A stretch of DNA of 20,459 nt from Lachnospiraceae bacterium (GTDB taxonomy: Bacteria > Bacillota_A > Clostridia > Lachnospirales > Lachnospiraceae): contig JAEEXJ010000059.1 in assembly GCA_016291475.1 (NCBI GenBank), forward strand, positions 1-20,459, written 5' to 3'. Below, piece by piece: positions 14,892-20,459 of this stretch; the first letter of the stretch is position 1; each line of letters starts with the position of its first letter. The notes below the pieces were generated by a model, which worked only from the letters and a program-made list of their open reading frames with translations, was not told the DNA's origin and did not search any database. A program made the translations under genes and the position numbers.

Positions 14892-15461
14892 TTGGATTCA
14901 GAAAATAAAGAATTGGTCAGTATGCATGAGAGGAAAAAACTGGCAAAAGGAAAAATGATCGCACTTTGTGTTTTTCTGGTGATACTTGCCGTCTTTTTCG
15001 ATCAGTACAGTAAATATCTTGCAGTTTCACATCTCAAGGATAATTCCGGTATTGTACTCATAGATAAGGTACTCGAACTATATTATATAGTTAATACCGG
15101 ATCCAGCTGGGGAATGCTTGCGGGACAAAAGGCTCTTATTCTTTTTATCTCCGTTGTGATCATAGCACTTTGTATTTTTATGATCATCAAAAGTCCCGAA
15201 GATGTAAAGTTCATTCCTTTTAATGTGTCTCTTTCCATGATAATCGCAGGCGGTATCGGTAACGGTATCGACAGGATCCGTTATTCCTATGTTATAGACT
15301 TTATATATTTCAAAGCTATCAATTTTCCTGTCTTTAACGTAGCGGATATCTTCGTTACATGCGGAGCGGTCCTTTTTATCCTTCTTATTCTGTTCAAATA
15401 TAAAGAGAAGGATCTGTATTTCATGAAATTCAACCAGAAGAAATTCAGGGAGATGAACTAG
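14892..15461 (+). CDS. lspA: Lipoprotein signal peptidase (signal peptidase II)
   Basis: A 189-residue membrane aspartyl protease that cleaves the signal peptide of prolipoproteins after lipid attachment. Four membrane helices are visible. The catalytic aspartates are D127 in NGIDRIR and D152 in FNVADIF, both in their conserved contexts. The start is TTG with GGAG (14881-14884) seven bases upstream; the next ATG (codon 11) has no ribosome site, so the charged 20-residue N-terminal extension is probably real. The stop overlaps the following GTG start by one base. The lipoprotein carboxypeptidase at 9477 is a likely client. Confidence 0.93.
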   Translation: MDSENKELVSMHERKKLAKGKMIALCVFLVILAVFFDQYSKYLAVSHLKDNSGIVLIDKVLELYYIVNTGSSWGMLAGQKALILFISVVIIALCIFMIIKSPEDVKFIPFNVSLSMIIAGGIGNGIDRIRYSYVIDFIYFKAINFPVFNVADIFVTCGAVLFILLILFKYKEKDLYFMKFNQKKFREMN

Positions 15462-16384
15462 TGAGACATTACCTGTTTAATGTTGAAGAGATTAATGAAG
15501 GGGAGAGAGTCGACAGACTTCTCCCTTCTTTACTTGAAGGGGTATCAAGATCATACCTTCAGAAGGTTATCAAGGACGGTGGACTTACCGTTAACGGAAA
15601 AAGTGCCAAGCCGTCATTAAAAGTTAAGGATAATGATGTTCTTGAACTCGATCTTCCCGAAGCGGAAAGCCCCGATATCCCTGCTGAAAACATTCCTCTT
15701 GATATCTTGTATGAAGACTCGGATGTGATCATTGTAAATAAACCTAAAAATATGGTTGTACATCCTGCAGCAGGGCATTACACCGGTACCGTTGTAAATG
15801 CTCTTATGTATCATTGCGGGGATTCTTTAAGCGGTATTAACGGCGTTATGCGACCCGGTATTGTCCATAGGATAGATAAAGATACCACAGGTTCAATTAT
15901 TGCCTGTAAGAACGATCAGGCTCATATGAAGCTTTCCGAACAGTTTAAAGAACATTCCATCACCAGAGTCTACAAGGGTATATGCCTGGGAGTGATCGGG
16001 GATGACGAGGGAGTCATTGATGCCCCCATAGCCAGAATGGCAAATGATCGTAAAAAAATGGGAATAGTTCCCGGAGGCAAAAGGGCTGTGACCCATTATA
16101 GGGTTCTCGAAAGATTTAATGATTATACTTATCTGGAATTCAGACTGGAAACAGGAAGAACTCATCAGATAAGGGTTCATATGGCTCATATCGGGCATCC
16201 TCTTTTGGGAGATGCGGTATACGGGAATATTACTTCCAATCTGAATAAAAGATTTAAGGTGAGCGGTCAGACTCTGCACGCAGAAGTCCTTGGCTTTATC
16301 CATCCGGTATCGGGGGAGTATGTGGAGGTCAAAGCACCGCTTCCGGATTATTTTTCACATCTTCTGGACGTGCTCAGACAGTAG
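15461..16384 (+). CDS. rluD: RluD-family 23S rRNA pseudouridine synthase
   Basis: A 307-residue RluA/RluD-type enzyme. Residues about 13-75 are an S4 RNA-binding domain (ERVDRLLPSLLEGVSRSYLQ). The synthase domain has the catalytic aspartate D139 in HRIDKDTTG and the motif GRTHQIRVHMAHIGHPLLGD. In Gram-positive bacteria the rluD-like gene (ylyB in B. subtilis) regularly follows lspA, as here. The exact target uridines are inferred from the family only. The start is GTG with GGGAG (15448-15452) upstream, and it shares a base with the lspA stop. A promoter for the next gene begins just after the stop; no terminator hairpin is obvious. Confidence 0.9.
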   Translation: MRHYLFNVEEINEGERVDRLLPSLLEGVSRSYLQKVIKDGGLTVNGKSAKPSLKVKDNDVLELDLPEAESPDIPAENIPLDILYEDSDVIIVNKPKNMVVHPAAGHYTGTVVNALMYHCGDSLSGINGVMRPGIVHRIDKDTTGSIIACKNDQAHMKLSEQFKEHSITRVYKGICLGVIGDDEGVIDAPIARMANDRKKMGIVPGGKRAVTHYRVLERFNDYTYLEFRLETGRTHQIRVHMAHIGHPLLGDAVYGNITSNLNKRFKVSGQTLHAEVLGFIHPVSGEYVEVKAPLPDYFSHLLDVLRQ

Positions 16385-16392
16385 TATTTGCG

Positions 16393-16421
16393 TTGTTTTT
16401 TATGGAAAACGGTTTTATAAT
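16393..16421 (+). promoter_or_regulatory. Promoter for the cytidylate-kinase-like gene
   Basis: TTGTTT (16393-16398), a 17-base spacer and a perfect TATAAT (16416-16421). The -35 is weak but the -10 and spacing are good. The expected start point is near 16428, where an inverted repeat begins. Confidence 0.6.
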
Positions 16422-16427
16422 ATAAGT

Positions 16428-16441
16428 AGTACAAAAGTACT
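16428..16441 (+). repeat. Perfect inverted repeat at the predicted transcription start
   Basis: AGTACAAAAGTACT consists of five-base arms around AAAA. It would lie at about +1 to +14 of the transcript from the promoter at 16393-16421, a position suited to a repressor operator or a small 5' hairpin. No matching known operator is recognised. Confidence 0.4.
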
Positions 16442-16480
16442 GATCTTCAAAGTGAAAATGTATTCGGGAAGGTGGTGCCT

Positions 16481-17104
16481 ATGAAGACCGTAATTACTAT
16501 CGGAAGACAATTCGGATCCGGGGGAAGAGAGATCGGCGAGAAGCTTTCCAAGGCTTACGGAATCAACTATTATGACCGGGAGCTTTTAACAAGAGCAGCC
16601 AAAGAAAGCGGTTTTTGTGAAGAGATCCTTCAGAACCATGATGAACGTCCCACCAATTCTTTCCTGTATAATCTGGTAATCGATACTTACAGCTTCGGTT
16701 ATAATTCATCGTCTTTTGTAGATATGCCTATTTCCCAGAAAGTTTTTCTGGCTCAGTTCGATACCATCAAAAAGTTGGCTGAAGAAGGTCCCTGCGTTAT
16801 TGTAGGAAGATGCGCCGACTATGCTCTTGAAGGCCGTGATAATGTGATCAATCTTTTCATCTATGCCGATGAGGATTTCAAGATCAAAAGAGTCATGGAC
16901 ATCTATGATCTCGACGAGAGCAAAGCCCGTGACATGATCAATAAGAAAGATAAGCAGAGACAGAGTTATTACAATTATTATACCAACAGGAAATGGGGCA
17001 AGGCAGACACTTACGATCTGTGTATCAATTCCGCAGTTCTCGGTATAGACGGCTCCGTGAAACTGATCAAACAGTTTGTAGAGGATTTTGAATCAAATTC
17101 ATAA
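16481..17104 (+). CDS. Cytidylate kinase-like family protein
   Basis: A 207-residue protein beginning MKTVITIGRQFGSGGREIGEKL. This is the opening of the cytidylate-kinase-like family (Cytidylate_kin2), which is related to nucleoside monophosphate kinases. The glycine-rich loop GRQFGSGGREIG lacks the lysine of a normal Walker A motif. Later conserved parts include VIVGRCADYAL and the C-terminal YYNYYTNRKWGKADTYDLCI. True cytidylate kinase activity is not assured; the substrate is unknown. I choose ATG 16481, which has AAGGTGG (16469-16475) upstream; a GTG at 16472 in frame would lie within the ribosome site. The gene has its own promoter and terminator, so it is probably a single-gene unit. 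Confidence 0.85.
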   Translation: MKTVITIGRQFGSGGREIGEKLSKAYGINYYDRELLTRAAKESGFCEEILQNHDERPTNSFLYNLVIDTYSFGYNSSSFVDMPISQKVFLAQFDTIKKLAEEGPCVIVGRCADYALEGRDNVINLFIYADEDFKIKRVMDIYDLDESKARDMINKKDKQRQSYYNYYTNRKWGKADTYDLCINSAVLGIDGSVKLIKQFVEDFESNS

Positions 17105-17113
17105 TATTTTACG

Positions 17114-17144
17114 GGATGGAGGGATTGATTCCCTCCATCCTTTT
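17114..17144 (+). terminator. Strong terminator after the cytidylate-kinase-like gene
   Basis: GGATGGAGGGA (17114-17124) and TCCCTCCATCC (17130-17140) are perfect eleven-base complements around a five-base loop (TTGAT), followed by TTTTAATATA. The loop and the first base of the 3' arm form the likely -35 of the next promoter. Confidence 0.9.
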
Positions 17145-17154
17145 AATATATAAT
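17125..17154 (+). promoter_or_regulatory. Promoter nested in the terminator, for the small membrane protein gene
   Basis: TTGATT (17125-17130), an 18-base spacer and TATAAT (17149-17154). The predicted start is near 17161, leaving a leader of about 28 bases before the ATG at 17189. The -35 occupies the hairpin loop, the same arrangement as at 10480. Confidence 0.6.
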
Positions 17155-17188
17155 TGGTTCGAAATTTTTAATAGTCAGGAGAAGATCA

Positions 17189-17428
17189 ATGGAAAACGAG
17201 AATGAAGTTCTTGAGGTTACCAAGCAGGAGATACGCAGTATATCGGATAAGACTCAGGCTATTATTTTTACTGTAGCAGGTGCCGTATTCCTGATCCTTG
17301 GACCTATTTTGATATCAGGCCTTTTCGGATGGGCACTTTCCCTTACCGGTCTTATATTTGTTTTTCTCGGATTATGCGGTTTTAAATATGTATCCGATGA
17401 TGCAAAAAGGGAAAAGAAAAAGGACTGA
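17189..17428 (+). CDS. Small two-helix membrane protein, unknown function
   Basis: A 79-residue protein with an acidic N-terminus, two hydrophobic helices in hairpin form (about residues 23-44 and 47-67) and a strongly basic C-terminal tail (KREKKKD). The basic tail suggests that the end is cytoplasmic by the positive-inside rule; the N-terminus would then also be inside. AGGAGA at 17177-17182 supports the ATG. It has its own promoter and lies alone between the cytidylate-kinase-like gene and the L21 operon. I do not recognise a family. The gap downstream contains the rplU promoter and leader but no good terminator. Confidence 0.7.
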   Translation: MENENEVLEVTKQEIRSISDKTQAIIFTVAGAVFLILGPILISGLFGWALSLTGLIFVFLGLCGFKYVSDDAKREKKKD

Positions 17429-17460
17429 CAGACGTTTTTTCTATATATATTAAAATTATA

Positions 17461-17489
17461 TTGACATTTTAGGCACTTCCTATTAATAT
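17461..17489 (+). promoter_or_regulatory. Strong promoter of the rplU-prp-rpmA operon
   Basis: A perfect TTGACA (17461-17466), a 17-base spacer and TAATAT (17484-17489) as -10; TATTAT at 17487-17492 is an alternative with wider spacing. It is the only full-consensus -35 noticed in an intergenic region here, which suits a ribosomal protein operon. The transcript should start around 17496 and carry a leader of about 118 bases. Confidence 0.7.
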
Positions 17490-17495
17490 TATGGA

Positions 17496-17606
17496 GTATG
17501 CCGCTTGAATAGGCTTTAAGTTTGTATGCAATAACGCATACGACGCCGAATCAGCGTTGAAAAGGACCATGACGCATACTTCATGATGGTTCATGAAAAG
17601 GAGGTG
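17496..17606 (+). ncRNA. Structured 5' leader of rplU, probable L21-leader-type element
   Basis: The leader contains successive stems: GTATGC (17524-17529) with GCATAC (17536-17541); CGACGC (17541-17546) with GCGTTG (17554-17559); and TTCATGA (17580-17586) with TCATGAA (17591-17597), which ends just before the ribosome site AAGGAGGTG (17598-17606). An alternative pairing of CATGA in GGACCATGACGC with a downstream TCATG would compete with the last stem. Firmicutes have an L21 leader motif at this place that is thought to allow autoregulation by L21. I assign it by position and structure; a covariance search was not possible. Confidence 0.55.
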
Positions 17607-17613
17607 CCTATTT

Positions 17614-17916
17614 ATGTACGCAATTATCGCAACCGGAGGAAAGCAGTATAAAGTTTCCGAGGGAGATGAGATCAGAGTCGAGAAGCTTGATGCAGCTGAA
17701 GGTGATAAAGTTACTTTCGACGTCATTGCTGTTAACGACGGTTCTCTTAAGGCTGGTAAGGATGTAGCTTCTGCAAAGGTTACCGGTACTGTTGTAAAGC
17801 AGGATCGTGCCAAGAAGGTAGTCGTATATCGCTACAAGAGAAAGTCCGGATATCACAAGAAGAACGGACACAGACAGCCCTTTACGGCTGTTAAGATCGA
17901 TTCCATCGAAGGCTGA
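17614..17916 (+). CDS. rplU: 50S ribosomal protein L21
   Basis: A 100-residue protein, slightly under the usual 102-104. It begins [14 protein letters not shown] and ends with the rRNA-binding region [24 protein letters not shown], both highly conserved in L21. The start ATG has the full ribosome site AAGGAGGTG eight bases upstream; an in-frame ATG at 17593 lies before that site and inside the leader hairpin, and is rejected. It is the first gene of rplU-prp-rpmA, with prp beginning two bases after the stop. Confidence 0.97.
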   Translation: MYAIIATGGKQYKVSEGDEIRVEKLDAAEGDKVTFDVIAVNDGSLKAGKDVASAKVTGTVVKQDRAKKVVVYRYKRKSGYHKKNGHRQPFTAVKIDSIEG

Positions 17917-17918
17917 TC

Positions 17919-18263
17919 ATGACTACTATCGTGATCGAAAAGTCTCATGAAGGAACCTATAAAGGATTCACTTGTATGGGACATGCTGGTTTTGCCAAGA
18001 AGGGCAAACCCGATATTTTATGTTCAGCTGTTTCTGCACTTTCGATCCATACGATCAATGGATTAGAGAAGGTGGCAGGGCAGGATATCTCTGTCAGTAC
18101 CGATGAATCGACCGGTTTTATGAGATGTATCATAAACGGAATTCCCAATAACGGAACCGTTACACTTATGGATGCATTTGTTAATTCGGTCAGAGATCTT
18201 TCGGATGAATACGGAGAGAAATTCCTGCAGGTAAAAATTCAGGAGGTTAACGACAATGCTTAG
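17919..18263 (+). CDS. prp: Ribosomal-processing cysteine protease Prp
   Basis: A 114-residue protein (YsxB family). Prp cuts the N-terminal extension off L27 in Firmicutes, which is required for functional ribosomes. The catalytic pair is visible as H22 in [19 protein letters not shown] and C35 in the same segment, with the usual spacing. Its gene lies between rplU and rpmA, the conserved order, and overlaps the rpmA start by eight bases. The substrate, L27 with a matching extension, is encoded immediately downstream. Confidence 0.95.
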   Translation: MTTIVIEKSHEGTYKGFTCMGHAGFAKKGKPDILCSAVSALSIHTINGLEKVAGQDISVSTDESTGFMRCIINGIPNNGTVTLMDAFVNSVRDLSDEYGEKFLQVKIQEVNDNA

Positions 18264-18543
18264 AATGAATCTTCAGTTCTTTGCTCATAAAAAGGGTGTC
18301 GGTTCTACCAAGAACGGCAGAGATTCCGAATCCAAGAGACTTGGCGCAAAGCGTGCAGACGGTCAGTTTGTAACTGCCGGAAACATTCTTTACAGACAGC
18401 GCGGAACCAAGATCCACCCCGGTAATAATGTTGGTATCGGCGGAGATGATACTCTTTATGCGCTGGTTGACGGCGTTCTCAGATTCGAGAGAAAAGGTAA
18501 GGACAGAACACAGGCTTCTGTTTATCCCAGAGAAGAGCAGTAA
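18256..18543 (+). CDS. rpmA: 50S ribosomal protein L27 with cleavable N-terminal extension
   Basis: A 95-residue L27. The first nine residues, MLRMNLQFF, followed by AHKKGVGST, match the Firmicute extension that Prp removes to expose the mature alanine start near the peptidyl-transferase centre. The body, with [36 protein letters not shown] and [10 protein letters not shown], is fully typical. The ATG overlaps the prp gene, and the AGGAGG ribosome site lies inside prp (about 18240-18246). A terminator follows the stop. Confidence 0.97.
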   Translation: MLRMNLQFFAHKKGVGSTKNGRDSESKRLGAKRADGQFVTAGNILYRQRGTKIHPGNNVGIGGDDTLYALVDGVLRFERKGKDRTQASVYPREEQ

Positions 18544-18548
18544 TTTTC

Positions 18549-18585
18549 AAGGACTCTGACCCTACCGGCCAGAGTCCTTTCTTTT
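18549..18585 (+). terminator. Terminator after rpmA
   Basis: AAGGACTCTG (18549-18558) and CAGAGTCCTT (18570-18579) are perfect ten-base complements, followed by TCTTTTAAT. The T-run is shared with the 5' arm of a second hairpin that starts at 18581. Confidence 0.85.
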
Positions 18586-18622
18586 AATAACGGATTGGCT
18601 GACGTTTCCCCGTTATTAAAAG
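18581..18622 (+). repeat. Long inverted repeat between rpmA terminator and obgE
   Basis: CTTTTAATAACGG (18581-18593) and CCGTTATTAAAAG (18610-18622) are perfect thirteen-base complements around a 16-base loop. On the opposite strand the hairpin would end in a similar way, so it may be bidirectional. It lies 30 bases before the obgE ATG; it could be a second terminator, an mRNA-stabilising stem or an operator. No clear obgE promoter is visible. Confidence 0.6.
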
Positions 18623-18652
18623 AATTGTTTTGTTTTGATATGAGGAAAAATT

Positions 18653-19945
18653 ATGTATTGCGATAAAGCCCGCGTTATTCTTAAGAGCGGTAAGGGAGGG
18701 GACGGACACGTTTCCTTCAGAAGAGAAAAATACGTAACCAATGGTGGCCCTGACGGCGGAGACGGCGGTAAGGGCGGAGACGTCATACTCAAAGTAGACG
18801 AGGGACTCAATACTCTTATCGATTTCCGTAATGTGCGTAAATATGCGGCAGGTAACGGAGAAAACGGCGGTAAGAAGAACTGCCGCGGTAAGGACGGTAA
18901 TGATATTATTCTCAAGGTTCCCGTCGGAACGGTTGTAAGAGAAGCGGAATCCGGAAAAGTAATCATCGATATGTCCGGAGATTGCAAAGAATATACTATA
19001 CTTAAAGGCGGAAAAGGCGGACTCGGAAATCAGCACTTTGCAACATCCACGATGCAGGCTCCCAAGTATGCACAGCCCGGTCAGCCCGCACTTGAACTTG
19101 AGACTATTTTTGAGCTTAAGGTTGTTGCGGATGTGGGACTTGTAGGTTTCCCCAATGCAGGAAAGTCATCACTTCTTGCCGCATGCACCAATGCAAAGCC
19201 TAAGATCGCCGGATATCAGTTTACAACCCTTATGCCTAATCTCGGAGTTGTAGATCTTGGCGGAGACGGATTTGTTATTTCCGATATCCCCGGTCTTATT
19301 GAAGGAGCTTCAGATGGTCTCGGACTCGGACATGAGTTCTTAAGACACGTAGAAAGAACCAAGGTTCTAATTCATGTTGTTGATGCTGCAGGCACCGAAG
19401 GAAGAAATCCTCTTGAGGATGTAAAGCAGATCAATCTTGAACTTGAGAAATACGATCCCGAGCTTTTAAAGAAGCCTCAGATCATTGCTGCCAATAAGTC
19501 CGACCTCTTTACATCATATGAAGAAGCGGAAAGTAATGTTCAGGCACTGAAGGATGAATTTGAACCTCAGGGCATCAAAGTATTTACCATTTCTGCAGCA
19601 ACCGGAGACGGTATCAAAGAACTTTTGAGAGCGGCTCACGATCTTATCAAAACTCTTCCCGATGAAGTTAAGACTTTCGAGCAGGAGTACGATCCTGAGA
19701 TCAGTCTTAAGAATAACGAAGATCCTTATACCGTTTACTTTGATGACGAAGAAGATGAATATGTTATCGAAGGACCCAGGATTGAGAAGATGCTAGGATA
19801 TACCAATCTTGATTCCGAGAAGGGATTCGCATTCTTCCAGAGATTTCTTAAAGATAACGGTATGCTGGATCAGCTTGAAGCTCTCGGTATTAAAGACGGA
19901 GATACCGTAAGATTGTACGGTCATTCATTTGAATATTATAAATAG
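18653..19945 (+). CDS. obgE: GTPase Obg
   Basis: A 430-residue GTPase for large-subunit assembly and stress control. Residues 1-158 are the glycine-rich Obg fold (repeated GGDGG and GGKGG segments). The G domain has G1 GFPNAGKSS (165-173), G2 in FTTLMPNLG, G3 DIPGL (211-215), G4 NKSD (281-284) and G5 ISAAT. Residues about 350-430 are the C-terminal OCT domain typical of Firmicute Obg. The ATG has GAGG at 18642-18645. The position between rpmA and yhbY is the standard one. No anomaly is seen. Confidence 0.97.
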   Translation: MYCDKARVILKSGKGGDGHVSFRREKYVTNGGPDGGDGGKGGDVILKVDEGLNTLIDFRNVRKYAAGNGENGGKKNCRGKDGNDIILKVPVGTVVREAESGKVIIDMSGDCKEYTILKGGKGGLGNQHFATSTMQAPKYAQPGQPALELETIFELKVVADVGLVGFPNAGKSSLLAACTNAKPKIAGYQFTTLMPNLGVVDLGGDGFVISDIPGLIEGASDGLGLGHEFLRHVERTKVLIHVVDAAGTEGRNPLEDVKQINLELEKYDPELLKKPQIIAANKSDLFTSYEEAESNVQALKDEFEPQGIKVFTISAATGDGIKELLRAAHDLIKTLPDEVKTFEQEYDPEISLKNNEDPYTVYFDDEEDEYVIEGPRIEKMLGYTNLDSEKGFAFFQRFLKDNGMLDQLEALGIKDGDTVRLYGHSFEYYK

Positions 19946-19952
19946 GTGAGTT

Positions 19953-20261
19953 ATGGAATTAACCAGTAAACAAAGAGCATATTTAAAAGGTCTTGCTATG
20001 GATATCGATGCCGCATTCAATCTCGGCAAATCATCCGTAACACCGGAGACCATTGCTGCACTTGATGAGTTCTTTGCCAAGAACGAGCTTCTCAAGATCT
20101 CTGTTCTTAAGAATTGCGAAGATGATGCTAAGTCTCTTGCGGAGATCATCGCCGGAAGAACAAGATCTACAGTTGTTCAGGTAATCGGACGTAAGATCGT
20201 TCTTTATAAGCCCAATAAGGACAAGCCTAAGATCGAGCTTCCCAAGGCAAATAAGAAATAA
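19953..20261 (+). CDS. yhbY: YhbY-type RNA-binding protein (CRM domain)
   Basis: A 102-residue protein made almost entirely of one CRS1-YhbY (CRM) domain that binds pre-50S particles. The start MELTSKQRAYLKGLA and the segment LLKISVLKNC match the family. The loop usually written GKGG reads LGKSS (residues 29-33), a mild departure from the GxxG consensus. The C-terminus is a lysine-rich tail (KDKPKIELPKANKK). It begins seven bases after obgE, with GGTGAG as ribosome site, and its stop overlaps the next start by one base. Confidence 0.92.
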   Translation: MELTSKQRAYLKGLAMDIDAAFNLGKSSVTPETIAALDEFFAKNELLKISVLKNCEDDAKSLAEIIAGRTRSTVVQVIGRKIVLYKPNKDKPKIELPKANKK

Positions 20262-20459
20262 TGAACAAAGATATCATCGAATACAGAAAAACACTTGAGA
20301 AAGATCTTGATCAGAACAGGTTTGAGCATTCACTCGGTGTAGAGTATACCTCTGCCTGTCTTGCTTTTGTACATGGATGTGATGTTACAAATGCAAGGAT
20401 AGCAGGATTGTTACACGACTGTGCAAAGTGCATTCCCCACAGTGAGCAGATCAGGATCA
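20261..20459 (+). CDS. yqeK: YqeK family HD-domain hydrolase, 5' part
   Basis: Only the first 66 residues are inside the window. The segment RFEHSLGVEYT (H23) and the pair H52-D53 in RIAGLLHDCAKC match the HD phosphohydrolase family YqeK, whose members hydrolyse Ap4A symmetrically. The ATG shares a base with the yhbY stop. No separate nadD gene lies between yhbY and yqeK, although many Firmicutes have one there. The right end of the gene and its neighbours are outside the window. Confidence 0.85.
   Translation, partial: MNKDIIEYRKTLEKDLDQNRFEHSLGVEYTSACLAFVHGCDVTNARIAGLLHDCAKCIPHSEQIRI

Noticed and set aside
17405..17460. Possible terminator after the small membrane protein gene
   Set aside because: The A-run and T-run around 17405-17440 do not enclose a GC-containing stem; I could not support a hairpin.
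17593..17613. Upstream ATG for rplU giving seven extra residues
   Set aside because: It lies before the ribosome site and inside the leader hairpin, and the extra residues are not part of L21; the conserved start is [12 protein letters not shown].
18256..18285. The N-terminal extension of L27 as a novelty
   Set aside because: It matches the known Firmicute Prp cleavage site, and the protease gene lies next to it, so it is established biology.
18584..19036. Antisense frames of 150 and 123 codons over the start of obgE
   Set aside because: The glycine-rich Obg repeats give long open frames on the other strand as proline/serine-rich shadows; the Obg domain on the + strand is certain.
1..20459. 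Mobile elements, CRISPR arrays, prophage, tRNA or rRNA genes
   Set aside because: No transposase or integrase frame, no regularly spaced repeats and no tRNA- or rRNA-like sequence were seen; all large frames belong to housekeeping or envelope genes.

Overview
The window looks like a chromosomal segment of an anaerobic Firmicute, most likely a Lachnospiraceae member. A Butyrivibrio or Roseburia-like organism is only a guess. The signs are the protein types (a divergent MreB, a very large PBP2, DUF4321, an L27 with an N-terminal extension next to Prp), moderate-to-low GC with AGA-rich arginine codons, strong Shine-Dalgarno sites, sigma-A-like promoters and typical Clostridia gene order. Every convincing gene is on the + strand. 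I see no rRNA or tRNA gene, CRISPR array, transposase or prophage gene.

Layout. (A) 1-1943: the 3' part of a methionine gamma-lyase-family gene, a small DUF4321 membrane protein and radC. (B) 1958-10472: a tightly packed, translationally coupled cell-shape operon mreB-mreC-mreD-mrdA(PBP2)-minC-rodA-mgsA-D,D-carboxypeptidase. It ends at a hairpin whose loop carries the -35 of the next promoter. (C) 10591-13757: a small P-loop NTPase of unknown role, a membrane-anchored HlyD-like adaptor whose ribosome site lies in a hairpin, a YggS/YlmE PLP protein and SepF, closed by a strong terminator. (D) 13768-16384: aroB, lspA, rluD. (E) 16393-17428: two short units, a cytidylate-kinase-like protein and a two-helix membrane protein, separated by another terminator with a promoter nested in it. 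(F) 17461-20459: a consensus promoter and structured leader, then rplU-prp-rpmA, two adjacent hairpins, obgE, yhbY and the start of yqeK.

How the genes work together. Block B builds the lateral wall: MreB filaments with MreC/MreD position the RodA glycosyltransferase and PBP2 transpeptidase, and a carboxypeptidase trims stem peptides. Block C adds division (SepF with FtsZ). LspA in block D would mature lipoproteins, including the carboxypeptidase, which carries a clear lipobox. Block F is ribosome production and maturation: L21, L27, the protease that trims L27, the Obg GTPase and YhbY.

The most notable observation is in the shape operon. Clostridia usually have minC-minD-minE-rodA here, but this window has minC fused by a 29-bp overlap directly to rodA, with no minD or minE. 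The place in MinC where the MinD-binding RSGQ motif should be reads MNKQ. The MreB phosphate-2 aspartate is also asparagine, and the PBP2 carries an extra segment of roughly 200 residues or more. Together these suggest a rewired shape and division module. The other points of interest are regulatory: two promoters nested in terminators, two hairpins covering ribosome sites and two back-to-back hairpins before obgE.
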